From positions 186,001 to 250,000 of the forward strand of contig NZ_QLST01000001.1 in the NCBI RefSeq assembly GCF_003293845.1: 64,000 bases of DNA, given 5' to 3'. Below, piece by piece: positions 15,703 to 25,522 of the stretch (positions are counted from its first letter, which is position 1; the number at the start of each line of letters is the position of its first letter). This stretch comes from Flavobacterium tibetense (lineage in GTDB: Bacteria; Bacteroidota; Bacteroidia; Flavobacteriales; Flavobacteriaceae). The position numbers and the translations under genes were made by a program. The notes under the pieces were generated by a model. That model was not told the origin of the DNA. It searched no databases and saw nothing but the letters and a program-made list of their open reading frames with translations.

Positions 15703-16479
15703 ATGACAGTAAGAGCAAAAAAACACTTAGGCCAACATTTCTTAACCGATGAAAGTGTAGCCCAACGCATAGCCGACACATTAACGCTTAACGGCTACAA
15801 AAAAGTTTTGGAAATTGGTCCAGGAATGGGTGTTTTGACCAAATACTTACTAGAAAAACCAATAGAAACTTTTGTAGTAGAAATCGATACAGAATCGGTA
15901 GATTATTTAGAAAAAAACTACCAAAAACTACACGGTCACATTATTGCTAAGGATTTTTTGAAATACAATATTAACGAAGTTTTTCAGCAAGAACCGTTTG
16001 CTATAATTGGGAATTTCCCCTACAACATATCAACTCAAATTGTTTTTAAAACACTTGAAATGCGAAACCAAATTCCAGAGTTTTCAGGAATGTTTCAAAA
16101 AGAAGTGGCTCAACGCATTTGCGAAAAAAAAGGAAGTAAAGTTTACGGAATTTTATCTGTTTTAACCCAAGCTTTTTACGAAGCAGAATATTTATTTACA
16201 GTGAATGAAGACGTGTTTAATCCGCCACCAAAAGTAAAATCAGGTGTGTTGCGATTAATCCGTAAACCAAATTATCAGTTGCCATGTGATGAAAAATTGT
16301 TTTTTGCAGTGGTAAAACAAGCTTTTAACCAAAGAAGGAAAACCATGCGAAATAGCTTAAAAAGCATGATACATTCTGATAATTTAAAAGAAGATAGTAT
16401 CTTTGACCTGCGTCCGGAACAACTTTCGGTTGAGCAATTTATCGAATTAACCCAAAAAATAGCTGCCGATGGAGTTTAA
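15703..16479 (+). CDS. rsmA: 16S rRNA dimethyladenosine transferase
   Basis: Adds two methyl groups to each of two adjacent adenines near the 3' end of 16S rRNA (helix 45) during small-subunit assembly. The 258 residues show KKHLGQHFL at the start, the SAM-binding motif [13 protein letters not shown], and motif IV NFPYNIS (NLPY in many relatives), with [15 protein letters not shown] and [13 protein letters not shown] in the C-terminal part. The last 11 nt overlap mgtE, showing tight coupling. Confidence 0.97.
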   Translation: MTVRAKKHLGQHFLTDESVAQRIADTLTLNGYKKVLEIGPGMGVLTKYLLEKPIETFVVEIDTESVDYLEKNYQKLHGHIIAKDFLKYNINEVFQQEPFAIIGNFPYNISTQIVFKTLEMRNQIPEFSGMFQKEVAQRICEKKGSKVYGILSVLTQAFYEAEYLFTVNEDVFNPPPKVKSGVLRLIRKPNYQLPCDEKLFFAVVKQAFNQRRKTMRNSLKSMIHSDNLKEDSIFDLRPEQLSVEQFIELTQKIAADGV

Positions 16480-17821
16480 AATCAGTAAAGAACTTATCAA
16501 AGAACTGGAACTTTTAATCCAGGAAAACAAAGAGCAAGACGTTTTGCACTTGCTTCAAGATATGCACTTTGCTGATATCGCAGAAATTATGGAAGAACTT
16601 AGTGAGTTTGACGCTCATTACGTTTTTAATACCTTAGATTCTGAGAAAACAGCTGAAATTTTATTGGAATTAGACGAAGAAGTTCGTGAAAAAATCCTAA
16701 GAAAATTATCTGCCAAAGAAATTGCAGAAGAGCTAGACGAATTAAATACTGACGACGCCGCCGATATTATTGCCGAATTGCCAAGAGAGAAAAAAGAGCA
16801 AGTAATTTCGGAGTTGGAAGATGTGGAACACGCCAAAGACATTGTTGACTTATTACGTTATGATGAAGATTCTGCTGGCGGTTTGATGGCGAAAGAATTG
16901 GTAAAAGTAAATGAAAATTGGAACGTATTAACTTGTGTAAAGGAAATGCGTTTGCAAGCCGAAAACGTAACTCGAGTGCATTCCATTTATGTTGTTGACG
17001 ACGAAAACCGATTAAAAGGCCGACTTTCCTTAAAAGATTTATTGACAACTTCTACCAAAACACCAATTAGTGATGTCTATATTCCAAAAGTAGATTATGT
17101 AAAAGTCGATACCAAAGATGTTGAGGTAGCACGTATCATGCAAAAATACGACTTGGAAGCCATTCCTGTAGTTGATGAATTAGGAAGATTAGTTGGAAGA
17201 ATCACCATTGACGATATTATTGATGTAATCAAAGAAGAAGCCGATAAAGATTACCAATTAGCAGCGGGTATCTCACAAGACGTTGAAGCAGATGATAGTA
17301 TTTTAGAACTTACAAAAGCAAGATTACCTTGGCTGGTTTTGGCTTTGTTAGGTGGGTTTATTGCGGTAAAAGTTTCCGGTCTTTATGAAGGTGCAATGGA
17401 AGAATACGGAGTTTTGTTTTTCTTTACTCCATTAATTGCTGCGATGGCTGGAAATGTTGGAGTACAATCTTCCGCAATTATTGTACAAGGTTTGGCAAAT
17501 GATACGCTGAGTGGTTCTGTTTGGCAGCGATTGTTTAAAGAAGTGAAATTGAGTTTGTTAAACGGACTTATTTTAGCACTTATTTTATTATTAGGTAGTC
17601 ATTTCTTACTTGGTGTTGAGTATATTATTGGAATCACAGTTTCTATTGCATTAATCTCGGTAATTGTAATTGCTTCACTCATTGGTACTTTTGTTCCAAT
17701 TACATTAAACAAATATGGCATTGATCCAGCTTTAGCGACTGGACCATTTATCACAACAAGCAACGATATTTTCGGAATTTTAATATATTTTTCTATTGCT
17801 AAAGTGATTTTAGGATTTTAA
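16469..17821 (+). CDS. mgtE: Magnesium transporter MgtE
   Basis: A homodimeric Mg2+ channel of the inner membrane. The 450 residues show the three expected parts: the N-terminal superhelical domain (about 1-130, acidic repeats such as [19 protein letters not shown]), a tandem CBS pair (about 130-250) that senses cytosolic Mg2+, then five membrane helices from about 280 with [20 protein letters not shown] and [13 protein letters not shown] forming the pore. The ATG overlaps the end of rsmA by 11 nt. No Mg2+-sensing leader is visible, consistent with its place inside a transcript. Confidence 0.96.
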   Translation: MEFKISKELIKELELLIQENKEQDVLHLLQDMHFADIAEIMEELSEFDAHYVFNTLDSEKTAEILLELDEEVREKILRKLSAKEIAEELDELNTDDAADIIAELPREKKEQVISELEDVEHAKDIVDLLRYDEDSAGGLMAKELVKVNENWNVLTCVKEMRLQAENVTRVHSIYVVDDENRLKGRLSLKDLLTTSTKTPISDVYIPKVDYVKVDTKDVEVARIMQKYDLEAIPVVDELGRLVGRITIDDIIDVIKEEADKDYQLAAGISQDVEADDSILELTKARLPWLVLALLGGFIAVKVSGLYEGAMEEYGVLFFFTPLIAAMAGNVGVQSSAIIVQGLANDTLSGSVWQRLFKEVKLSLLNGLILALILLLGSHFLLGVEYIIGITVSIALISVIVIASLIGTFVPITLNKYGIDPALATGPFITTSNDIFGILIYFSIAKVILGF

Positions 17822-17852
17822 ATAACTTATTTCTTATCATAAATTTAAATTT

Positions 17853-18806
17853 TTGAAACCAAATTCAATCAAAATACTTCATATCGATAGCAATCATCAC
17901 TTGTTGTGGGAGCAATTAGTAGCAGCAGGTTTTCAAAATGAAGCCGATTTTACTTCTTCAAAAGAAACTATTGAAGCTAAAATTGCCAATTACCACGGAA
18001 TTATCATCAGAAGTCGGTTTAAAATTGACAAAAATTTCATTGATAAAGCTACAAGTTTGCAATTTATTGCTAGAGTTGGTGCTGGTTTAGAAAGTATTGA
18101 TTATGATTATGCCATTTCCAAAAACATTCAGTTAATTTCTGCTCCAGAAGGAAATAGTAACGCTGTTGGTGAACAAACTTTAGGAATGTTATTGTCACTT
18201 TTCAATAATTTAAATAAAGCAGACAGAGAAGTAAAAAGTGGTCAATGGAATCGCGAATCCAATCGTGGTCATGAATTAGACGGAAAAACAGTTGGCATTA
18301 TTGGTTATGGCAACATGGGAAAAGCTTTTGCTAAAAAATTAAAAGGTTTTGACGTGGAAGTGTTGTGTTACGATATTCTTCCCAATGTAGCCGATGCCAA
18401 TGCCAAACAAGTTCCTTTACAAGAATTGCAACAAAAAGCAGACGTGCTGAGTTTGCACGTTCCTTGGACGCCATTGACAGACAAAATGGTAAACACTTCT
18501 TTTATTAATGCTTTCCAAAAACCGTTTTGGTTACTCAATTTAGCTAGAGGAAAATGCGTCGTAACTTCCGATTTAGTTGTTGCATTGCAAAGTAAAAAAA
18601 TCCTTGGTGCTGGATTAGATGTTTTGGAATACGAAAAATTATCATTCGAAAATTTGTTTGACGAAGACACTAAAAACGAAGCTTTTGAATACTTACGAAA
18701 AGCGGATAATGTCTTGTTAACGCCACATATTGGAGGTTGGGCATTCGAAAGCCATGAGAAATTGGCACAAACTATTGTGGATAAAATTCTTCATTTGTAT
18801 AAGTAA
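17853..18806 (+). CDS. D-2-hydroxyacid dehydrogenase (phosphoglycerate dehydrogenase-like)
   Basis: An NAD-dependent oxidoreductase of 317 residues. It has the family Rossmann motif GYGNMGKAFA, LNLARGK with the catalytic Arg, the acidic part near GLDVLEYEK and TPHIGGW with the catalytic His. RVGAGLESIDY matches the SerA group, but the ACT domain is absent and the neighbours give no serine-pathway context, so the substrate is open. The frame starts with TTG at 17853 (LKPNSIKILHID); no ATG fits better. It begins 31 nt after mgtE and may be read from the same promoter. Confidence 0.88.
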   Translation: MKPNSIKILHIDSNHHLLWEQLVAAGFQNEADFTSSKETIEAKIANYHGIIIRSRFKIDKNFIDKATSLQFIARVGAGLESIDYDYAISKNIQLISAPEGNSNAVGEQTLGMLLSLFNNLNKADREVKSGQWNRESNRGHELDGKTVGIIGYGNMGKAFAKKLKGFDVEVLCYDILPNVADANAKQVPLQELQQKADVLSLHVPWTPLTDKMVNTSFINAFQKPFWLLNLARGKCVVTSDLVVALQSKKILGAGLDVLEYEKLSFENLFDEDTKNEAFEYLRKADNVLLTPHIGGWAFESHEKLAQTIVDKILHLYK

Positions 18807-18902
18807 ACTTGTAACATTTCATTTACTTTACGACTAATTAAATGAAAAAAGTTTAAATTAGCTTTTTTTAAATTACAAAATAAACCAAAAACTAAACAAA
18901 AA

Positions 18903-19244
18903 ATGGAAGCACAAAAAGTTGACATGTTCATGATGACCAATTCAAAATTTTTCGAAGGACATCAGTTAAACGCAATTAGAGAAAGATTATTAGCAATGGA
19001 CGAAGATAAATGGCCAATGTTACAAATGGTTCAATACAAAGACCCAACAACGGCATTGTTAATCTCAATTTTTGCTGGAGCATACGGAATTGATAGATTC
19101 TACATTGGAGATACTGGAATGGGTGTTGGAAAGCTATTGACTTGCGGTGGTTTGGGAATTTGGGCAATCGTAGATTGGTTTTTAATCCAAGGTGCTACCA
19201 AAGAGAAAAACATGGAGAAATTCAATAGTGCATTCATGTACTAA
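18903..19244 (+). CDS. TM2 domain protein
   Basis: A 113-residue membrane protein with a TM2 domain: two helices linked by the DRF-type turn (residues about 50-105, [26 protein letters not shown] and [13 protein letters not shown]). The N-terminal 45 residues are soluble, with [22 protein letters not shown]. Role unknown. It is the first gene of a tight cluster of small membrane proteins ending in an M48 peptidase (gaps or overlaps of a few bases), which suggests a shared task at the membrane. Confidence 0.9.
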   Translation: MEAQKVDMFMMTNSKFFEGHQLNAIRERLLAMDEDKWPMLQMVQYKDPTTALLISIFAGAYGIDRFYIGDTGMGVGKLLTCGGLGIWAIVDWFLIQGATKEKNMEKFNSAFMY

Positions 19245-19246
19245 TA

Positions 19247-19660
19247 ATGAATAGAAACAAGTTATACAAATTTTTACTTGTTGCTTGTTTAGTAGGCTAC
19301 ATTTGGTTGTTTTTTTCATTACATCATGAAAATGAAATTCAAACTAGTCAGATGACAGTTTGTTTGTTCAAAAAAACAACCAATGTTCCTTGTCCGTCTT
19401 GTGGAACTACTAGAGCAGTGATGCACTTGTTTCAAGGCGATTTTTCTTCTTCAATTTTAATTAATCCTTTTGGAATTCTCGTTGCTTTAATTATGATTAT
19501 AGCGCCCATTTGGATTGGTATTGATTACATTCAAAAAAAAGACACTTTCTTTCAATTTTATAAAAAATCTGAACAATTCATCAGTCGTAAATGGATAGCC
19601 GTTTTTTTGGTTATTTTAGTGCTATTGAATTGGTATTGGAACATAAAAAAAGGATTATGA
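19247..19660 (+). CDS. DUF2752 membrane protein
   Basis: A 137-residue protein with three predicted helices (about 7-25, 68-92, 113-130). Between the first two it has NVPCPSCGTTRAVMHLFQGDF, the CPxCGxTRA signature of DUF2752. The cysteines could bind metal or form a disulfide; the family's role is unknown. It starts 2 nt after the TM2 gene and its stop overlaps the next start (ATGA). Confidence 0.9.
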   Translation: MNRNKLYKFLLVACLVGYIWLFFSLHHENEIQTSQMTVCLFKKTTNVPCPSCGTTRAVMHLFQGDFSSSILINPFGILVALIMIIAPIWIGIDYIQKKDTFFQFYKKSEQFISRKWIAVFLVILVLLNWYWNIKKGL

Positions 19661-20103
19661 TTGCAAATAAAAAATTTTATTACCGACCAGTTGATTCCGA
19701 AATGGAGCGCGCTTCTAACAGTTATTTAATGTCGTTAGTCGCTGCCATTGCTGGTTTACCTTTGCCGATTTTTAATTTATTAGCCACTTTTTTCTTTTAT
19801 CTAGGAAATAGAAAAAGTACGGCATTTGTAAAATGGCATTGTACGCAGGCTTTACTGTCGCAATTAGGATTGTTTTTCTTTAATAGTGCGGGTTTTTGGT
19901 GGACCATTGGAATAATTTTCATGGATGATACCCCTACCAATTACTATTTTGCTTACATGTTTACCTTGTTGCTTTTTAACTTAGCCGAATTTATTTCAAC
20001 GTTAATTTTGGCATCAAGAACACGAAAAGGAATTCATGCTGAGTTGTTTTTCTTTGCTGATATTACTAATTTAATTTGCAAAACCAATGAAAGCACTAAG
20101 TAA
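19657..20103 (+). CDS. DUF4870-like membrane protein
   Basis: A 148-residue protein with three or four predicted helices. YLMSLVAAIAGLPLPIFN followed by FFYLGNRKSTAFVKWHCTQALLSQ resembles DUF4870/Tic20-like proteins, in which a conserved H-x-x-Q follows a short amphipathic stretch. The reading frame opens at 19591 inside the previous gene, but the ATG at 19657 overlapping its stop is the coupled start. The stop overlaps the M48 gene by 17 nt. Role unknown. Confidence 0.78.
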   Translation: MIANKKFYYRPVDSEMERASNSYLMSLVAAIAGLPLPIFNLLATFFFYLGNRKSTAFVKWHCTQALLSQLGLFFFNSAGFWWTIGIIFMDDTPTNYYFAYMFTLLLFNLAEFISTLILASRTRKGIHAELFFFADITNLICKTNESTK

Positions 20104-20878
20104 AGGATTGTTGATAATTGTATTATTTTTTGGACTTTGGATTTTATTAGCCCAAATTGATTTTGTGCGAATTTTTAAAATCGAAAATGTGAAATCGAAA
20201 ACAGAAAGTAGTATAGGCGATTTGATTTGGAAACAAATTGAGGCTACTGAAGATGTAATTTATGATGAAGATATTGTGAGTAAACTAGATTCACTTTTGG
20301 CACCATTATGTAAAGAGAATTTTATAGAGCGCGATAGCTTGAAAGTACATATTATTGATAAGGATGAGGTGAATGCTTTTGCTATGCCAGACAATCATTT
20401 GGTAGTTTATACTGGATTGATTTTGAAATGCAAAAATGAGCAAGCTTTATTAGGTGTTTTGGGTCATGAAATTGCACATTTGCAAAAAAACCACGTAATG
20501 AAGAAGCTTTCGAAAGAGATTGGTTTTTCGGTTTTAATGTCGATGACAGGAGCCAATGCTACCATGATTAAAGAAGTTTTACATACATTATCATCTTCAG
20601 CTTACGACAGAAATTTAGAAAGAGAAGCCGATATGGAAAGTGTAAATTATATGATTAACGCCAATATTGATCCAAGACCATTTGCAGATTTTATGTATGA
20701 ATTATCATTGAACAATGAAATACACAAATACACCTATTGGATTTCCACACATCCCGAATCAGAAGATAGAGCCAAGTACATTCTCAATTATTTGAAAGGG
20801 AAAAAGATTAAAAACACTACTATTTTATCAAAGGAAAGTTGGTTGGAATTCAAACAAAAAATAAAGGATAGCAATTAG
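20087..20878 (+). CDS. M48-family zinc peptidase
   Basis: A 263-residue membrane-anchored metallopeptidase. One N-terminal helix (about 5-24) is followed by the peptidase domain with HEIAH at 127-131 and EREAD at 178-182 supplying the remaining zinc ligand. THPESEDRAKYI near the C-terminus is the usual M48 substrate-site His region. Length is close to BepA/LoiP-type M48B proteins without TPRs. It overlaps the DUF4870-like gene by 17 nt, so it is translationally linked to the small membrane proteins upstream and may process one of them. Confidence 0.92.
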   Translation: MKALSKGLLIIVLFFGLWILLAQIDFVRIFKIENVKSKTESSIGDLIWKQIEATEDVIYDEDIVSKLDSLLAPLCKENFIERDSLKVHIIDKDEVNAFAMPDNHLVVYTGLILKCKNEQALLGVLGHEIAHLQKNHVMKKLSKEIGFSVLMSMTGANATMIKEVLHTLSSSAYDRNLEREADMESVNYMINANIDPRPFADFMYELSLNNEIHKYTYWISTHPESEDRAKYILNYLKGKKIKNTTILSKESWLEFKQKIKDSN

Positions 20879-20918
20879 TTATAATCCATTTTAAGACTAC
20901 AGACAAAACAAGAGCAAA

Positions 20919-21584
20919 ATGTTAAGACAAGAATTACAAGCATATTTTGACAAAGTTTTTCCAAACTCCAAAATCGAACTAGAACATACGCTCGGAGGGC
21001 AAGTTCATATTAGGTTTGAACTTGGTGAGGGGAAAGAAAATGGAACAATTGAGAGAGTAAACCAGTCAACAGAAAGAGCTTTTACAATTTTCAAAGAAAT
21101 ATTTAATGACCCGACACAGGAAATTTTCATTTTAATTTATGAATACCAATGCGAAAATATTTTCAATGCATCAAACGACTATTTACACAAACAGTTTTTA
21201 GACGACAGGTTTGTTAAATTCTACAATCAATTGGAAACAGTGAAAAATAATAATCGAAACTTAATAACTGACGAAAACGATAATGAAGTCATAGAGAAAA
21301 ATGAAGTCAGAATTATAATTGGAAAACTTCCTGTGGAGGACATAAATATAAAAAATATTCTTAGAGGAATAGCAAACACAGAAATGGGTTTTGAACCAGG
21401 TATAGATCAAAGAATTTTCTTTTTCAACCCGACAACCGATAAAGCATTTCAAATGTACGACGATAGAGGTTGTTATGTTTGGAGCGACAAAGCAGACAAA
21501 ATTAGGGATATTTATATAAAAAGAAATGATTGGATTGTTGAGTATCACAGACCAGAAATAGAAAAACATTTTAAGCAATTATAA
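20919..21584 (+). CDS. DUF3885 family protein
   Basis: A 221-residue soluble protein. The C-terminal part, RIFFFNPTTDKAFQMYDDRGCYVWS then IYIKRNDWIVEYHRPEIEKHF, matches the DUF3885 pattern; the N-terminal half has RFELG and FILIYEYQ. No catalytic residues are evident. DUF3885 members are scattered among bacteria and often lie alone. It starts 40 nt after the M48 stop and is followed by about 135 nt with nothing recognised before the convergent olsF-like gene. Confidence 0.8.
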   Translation: MLRQELQAYFDKVFPNSKIELEHTLGGQVHIRFELGEGKENGTIERVNQSTERAFTIFKEIFNDPTQEIFILIYEYQCENIFNASNDYLHKQFLDDRFVKFYNQLETVKNNNRNLITDENDNEVIEKNEVRIIIGKLPVEDINIKNILRGIANTEMGFEPGIDQRIFFFNPTTDKAFQMYDDRGCYVWSDKADKIRDIYIKRNDWIVEYHRPEIEKHFKQL

Positions 21585-21720
21585 TAAAAACTACACTTAA
21601 CAGTACTTACTAAAGACTGGCTATTCAGTAGTTAAATCAAACTTTATTTCTGTCAATTTTTATTTGTGCTAAAGTATTAAAGCACTATGAAATCGATAAA
21701 TTGTTTTTAACTTTAAAACA

Positions 21721-23511
21721 CTATCCTTTTTCTTTTCTCTCCAATTCTGCTTGAAATTCTTCCATTACAGGTTTAACGGTACTTTCGGGTAAATCAGCAA
21801 TTTTGATGTACATTAAGCCATCAACTGCATTATTAAATAAAGGATCTACATTGAATGCAACCACTCGAGCATTTTGCTTGATGTATTTTTTAATTAAAAC
21901 TGGTAAACGCAAATTGCCTGGTTCTACTTCGTCAATAATTTTGTCAAACTTGTTCAAATCTGCTTCCGTTTCATTGAAAACAAAGTCTTTGTCAGCATCT
22001 TTCAGTTTTACTTTGTATTCTTTTTTCGGATGTACATACTGCGCAATATAAGGATCATAATAGTGCGACTTCATAAACTCAATCATCAGCGATTTAGAAA
22101 AATCTGAAAACTGATTACTAATACTCACACCACCAATTAAATATTTATGTTCCGGATGATGCAATGTAGTGTGAACAATACCTTTCCAAAGTAAAAACAA
22201 AGGCATTGGTTTCATTTGGTATTCTTTAATGATAAAGGCTCTACCCATTTCAATGGATTTACTCATCATGTCATACAATTCAGGTTCAAAACGAAACAAT
22301 TCATGCAAATAAAATCCGTCAATTCCGTATTTTGGATAAATGTGTGAACCTAATCCCATACGATAAGCGCCAGCAATGCACTGGGTTTCATCGTCCCATA
22401 AAAACATATGGTGGTAATATTTATCGTAAGCGTCTAAGTCTAAAGATTCGTTTGTTCCTTCCCCCACTTCTCTAAAGGTTATTTCTCGCAAACGTCCAAT
22501 TTCGTGTAAAATATTTGGAATTTTATCCGCTGTAACAAAATAAACTTCATAATTTTTACTTTGCAATAAACGATAATCGCCTTGTTTTAGACAAGCCATT
22601 TCTTCCAAAATTTGTTCCTGATTAGCAGGCTTAGCAATTTGTTTTGGAGGCTTTGGAATAGATAATTTAGGTAAATTTATTTTGCTTTCGTCTTCAAAAG
22701 CGTTAGATAACATATAGGTTTTCTTTCTCAAGAAATCGCCATAAGATTCAATGTCTTGGTATTCGTTTTGTTCGGCAACTGTAATTGGTTTACCAATACG
22801 CACTTTTATCACGCGTTTTTTCTGAGTCAATAATTCGCTTGGTAATTTAGCTGTGCGCAGCGTGTCATTTATTTTAGATAAAAAGTAAAACAACTTGCTG
22901 TTTTTTGCATGAAAATAAATAGGTACAACAGGAACTTGGGCTTTTCTAATCACTTTTATTGCACCTTCTTCCCAAGGTTTATCTACCACAAGTTTACCAT
23001 CTTTATAGGTAGAAACTTCTCCAGCAGGAAACATTCCCAATGGTTTTCCATCACTTAAATGACGTAAAGTTTCTTTCAAACCTACAACACTAGATTTCGC
23101 ATCTTTATGATTTTCAAACGGATTTACCGGCATAATGTACGGTTTCATCGGTTCAATACGATGCAATAAGAAATTAGCAATGATTTTAAAATTGGGTTCA
23201 CGTTCTAGCATTAATTTCAACAACAAAATGCCGTCAATTCCTCCTAATGGATGGTTTGAAATAGTAATATAAGCGCCATCTTTAGGCAAACGTTTCAAAT
23301 CCTCTTCTGGAATTTCAAATTTAATCTGAAATTCGTCTAAAATAGCATTCAAAAATGGAACTTCAGCAAGGTGTTTGTTTCGGTTGTAGATCTTGTTCAG
23401 TGTCGATATTTTCAACGCTTTCATCAGTAACCAGCCCGAAAAAGTTCCTAGAAAACCATATTTATCAGCATTGATAGCTTTTGCTACTTCTTTGGCGGTG
23501 ACTAATCCCAT
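21721..23511 (-). CDS. olsF: Bifunctional acyltransferase for aminolipids (OlsF-like: PlsC plus GNAT-type domain)
   Basis: A 596-residue fusion. Residues about 1-290 form a PlsC-type O-acyltransferase with NHPLGGID (86-93) and MFPAGEVSTY; residues about 300-590 form an OlsB/haemolysin-like N-acyltransferase with IAGAYRMGLG, FYLHELFRF and EMGRAFI. Such OlsF proteins make the lyso-aminolipid with the C-terminal domain and complete it with the N-terminal one; Serratia and Flavobacterium johnsoniae homologues make ornithine lipids, and related Bacteroidota proteins make glycine-type lipids. Which amino acid this one uses cannot be read from sequence. It is divergent from xth with a TATCTTTG box 24 nt upstream. 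Confidence 0.82.
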   Translation of the reverse strand: MGLVTAKEVAKAINADKYGFLGTFSGWLLMKALKISTLNKIYNRNKHLAEVPFLNAILDEFQIKFEIPEEDLKRLPKDGAYITISNHPLGGIDGILLLKLMLEREPNFKIIANFLLHRIEPMKPYIMPVNPFENHKDAKSSVVGLKETLRHLSDGKPLGMFPAGEVSTYKDGKLVVDKPWEEGAIKVIRKAQVPVVPIYFHAKNSKLFYFLSKINDTLRTAKLPSELLTQKKRVIKVRIGKPITVAEQNEYQDIESYGDFLRKKTYMLSNAFEDESKINLPKLSIPKPPKQIAKPANQEQILEEMACLKQGDYRLLQSKNYEVYFVTADKIPNILHEIGRLREITFREVGEGTNESLDLDAYDKYYHHMFLWDDETQCIAGAYRMGLGSHIYPKYGIDGFYLHELFRFEPELYDMMSKSIEMGRAFIIKEYQMKPMPLFLLWKGIVHTTLHHPEHKYLIGGVSISNQFSDFSKSLMIEFMKSHYYDPYIAQYVHPKKEYKVKLKDADKDFVFNETEADLNKFDKIIDEVEPGNLRLPVLIKKYIKQNARVVAFNVDPLFNNAVDGLMYIKIADLPESTVKPVMEEFQAELERKEKG

Positions 23512-23534
23512 TTATTTTAAATTTACGCTAAAAG

Positions 23535-23542
23535 CAAAGATA
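23535..23542 (-). promoter_or_regulatory. -7 box of olsF-like gene
   Basis: Minus-strand TATCTTTG, a TAnnTTTG match, 24 nt before the ATG at 23511. The -33 element is not evident. Confidence 0.45.
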
Positions 23543-23672
23543 ATAAATTTAATTTATCACAGCGTTTTTGTTCGTTCTTTCGAGAAAATTAAGGAATTTT
23601 GGTGTTAATTATTGGTTTTTAGCAACTTAAAAAATATCTGGTATTGCATTTTTCATTTCAAATGGATTTTAC

Positions 23673-23680
23673 TACATTTG
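23673..23680 (+). promoter_or_regulatory. -7 box of xth
   Basis: TACATTTG, a TAnnTTTG match, 23 nt before the ATG at 23703. The nearest TTG (23644-23646) is 26 nt upstream, longer than usual. Confidence 0.5.
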
Positions 23681-23702
23681 AGCAAAACCTCTAAAACAAA
23701 AA

Positions 23703-24464
23703 ATGAAGATAATTTCCTATAATGTAAACGGAATTCGTGCGGCTATTACCAAAGGTTTTTTGGATTGGTTACAACAAGCGAATCCAGATGTAATTTGTCT
23801 ACAAGAAATTAAAGCTACCGAAGATCAAATTCCAAAATTAGAAATTGAAGCTGCGGGTTATCCGTACCAATATTATTTTTCTGCTCAAAAAAAAGGATAT
23901 AGCGGTGTAGCTATTTTGTCTAAAATTGAACCAAAAAATGTAGTTTTTGGAACAGGAATTGAGCATATGGATTTTGAAGGAAGAAATTTACGTGCCGACT
24001 TTGATTCGCTTTCTGTAATGAGTTTGTACTTGCCTTCTGGCACAAATATTGATAGGTTAGAACATAAATTCCAATACATGGATGACTTTCAATCGTATGT
24101 AAATGAATTAAAAAAAGAGATTCCAAATTTGGTTATTTGTGGCGATTATAACATTTGTCATGAAGCAATAGATATTCATGATCCCATTAGAAATGCTAAA
24201 GTTTCTGGGTTTTTACCTGAAGAACGCGCTTGGCTTGATGGTTTCATGAAAAGTGGTTTTGTAGATACGTTTCGCATGTTGAACAAAGAACCACACAATT
24301 ACAGTTGGTGGAGTTACAGAGCAAATGCTAGAAATAACAACAAAGGTTGGAGAATCGACTATTGTTTGGCAACAGAATCTTTAAAAGATAAAGTACAAAG
24401 AGCATTAATTTTGCCCGAAGCCAAACATTCTGATCATTGTCCGGTTTATGTGGAAATAGAGTAA
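23703..24464 (+). CDS. xth: Exodeoxyribonuclease III / AP endonuclease
   Basis: Cuts DNA at abasic sites and removes 3' blocks in base-excision repair. The 253-residue protein has the exonuclease-endonuclease-phosphatase fold signature: SYNVNGIRAA at the start, CLQEIKA with the metal-binding Glu, GDYNICHEAIDIH, WWSYRANARNNNKGWRIDY and the C-terminal HSDHCPV with the catalytic Asp-His pair. Length and motifs are complete. It has its own -7 box; the next gene follows after 65 nt. Confidence 0.96.
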   Translation: MKIISYNVNGIRAAITKGFLDWLQQANPDVICLQEIKATEDQIPKLEIEAAGYPYQYYFSAQKKGYSGVAILSKIEPKNVVFGTGIEHMDFEGRNLRADFDSLSVMSLYLPSGTNIDRLEHKFQYMDDFQSYVNELKKEIPNLVICGDYNICHEAIDIHDPIRNAKVSGFLPEERAWLDGFMKSGFVDTFRMLNKEPHNYSWWSYRANARNNNKGWRIDYCLATESLKDKVQRALILPEAKHSDHCPVYVEIE

Positions 24465-24466
24465 AA

Positions 24467-24493
24467 CAAGTTCAAAATTCAAGTTCAAAATCA
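24467..24493 (+). repeat. Short tandem repeat of AAGTTCAAAAT type
   Basis: Two near copies of CAAGTTCAAAAT between xth and the OmpA-like gene. It makes the long reading frame from 24437 an unlikely coding start and belongs to the same class as 15661-15697 and 41650-41706. Confidence 0.55.
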
Positions 24494-24529
24494 GAAAATC
24501 AATTACAAAAAATTAAAAACAACAATAAA

Positions 24530-25495
24530 ATGATAAGAAAAATTGCCTTTGCTTGTGTAGTTTTAGGATTAACTACATCATGTGTCTCTAAGAAGATTTA
24601 CCAAGATTTGGAAAGTAAATATGCCGATTTAAAAAAAGAGCGTAACAATTTAGCTGATGAAAATGAAGATTTGAATAAAACTAAAAATCAATTGGAATTA
24701 GACAAAAATGCGCTACAAACCGAATTAGATAAAGTAAAAGCAGAACGCGATAAATTAGCTGCTGATTATGCGGCAACTAAAAAGAGTTTAGATAATTTAA
24801 AGTCTTCTTATGCTGCACTTGAAAAGAATAGTAATGATGCATTGGAAAGTAACATGAAGAAAAATCGTGAACTTTTAGCGGAGTTAGAAAGCAAACAAAA
24901 AGCGCTAAATGCAGAACAAGAACGTTTGAATAAATTGAAAGCCGATTTACAAGCATCTTCAGATCGTTTGACAGAATTAGAAAAAATGATTGCTGATAAA
25001 GAAGCGGCAATGAAAAAGTTAAAAGACACATTGTCTAAAGCTTTAAATGCATTCGAAGGAAAAGGATTAACAGTTGAGCAAAGAAATGGAAAAGTATATG
25101 TTTCTATGGAAAACAAATTGTTATTTGAATCGGGAAGTTGGACTGTAGGAACTGAAGGAAAAAAAGCAGTAAAAGCATTAGGTGATGTTTTGGCTCAAAA
25201 TCCTGAAATTTCTGTTCTAATTGAAGGTCATACAGATAACGATAAAATCATGGGAACCATTGGTGGTGGCGTTGAAAACAACTGGGATTTATCCACTAAA
25301 CGCGCAACAGCAATTGTAAATATTCTTTCTGAAAACAAAGGAATTGATAAAAGGAATTTAACAGCGGCTGGTAGAGGAGAATTTTCACCAATTGCTGATA
25401 ATGCAAATGCTGAAGGAAAAGCTAAAAACCGAAGAATTGAAATTATTTTAACACCAAAATTAGACGAAATCACCAAGTTAATGGGTGAATTGTAA
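24530..25495 (+). CDS. OmpA-family lipoprotein with coiled coil
   Basis: A 321-residue outer-membrane-linked protein. Lipoprotein signal 1-17 with Cys18 in TTSC, a long coiled coil (about residues 25-180; heptads such as LELDKNALQTELDKVKAERD), then an OmpA-like peptidoglycan-binding domain with LIEGHTDND, NWDLSTKRATAIVNIL and the C-terminal GKAKNRRIEIIL. The reading frame begins at 24437 inside xth, but the ATG at 24530 gives the signal peptide. Likely tethers the outer membrane to the cell wall. The AsmA-like gene follows by 27 nt, perhaps in one operon. Confidence 0.92.
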   Translation: MIRKIAFACVVLGLTTSCVSKKIYQDLESKYADLKKERNNLADENEDLNKTKNQLELDKNALQTELDKVKAERDKLAADYAATKKSLDNLKSSYAALEKNSNDALESNMKKNRELLAELESKQKALNAEQERLNKLKADLQASSDRLTELEKMIADKEAAMKKLKDTLSKALNAFEGKGLTVEQRNGKVYVSMENKLLFESGSWTVGTEGKKAVKALGDVLAQNPEISVLIEGHTDNDKIMGTIGGGVENNWDLSTKRATAIVNILSENKGIDKRNLTAAGRGEFSPIADNANAEGKAKNRRIEIILTPKLDEITKLMGEL

Positions 25496-25522
25496 TCGAA
25501 AAACAAAGCACATTTTAATGAA

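Noticed and set aside
16618..17048. Antisense open frames inside mgtE
   Set aside because: They are shadows of a well-supported gene, with serine- and leucine-rich translations and no start context.
24437..24529. Longer start for the OmpA-like protein overlapping xth
   Set aside because: The extension reads an AAGTTCAAAAT repeat and destroys the lipoprotein signal; the ATG at 24530 is better.
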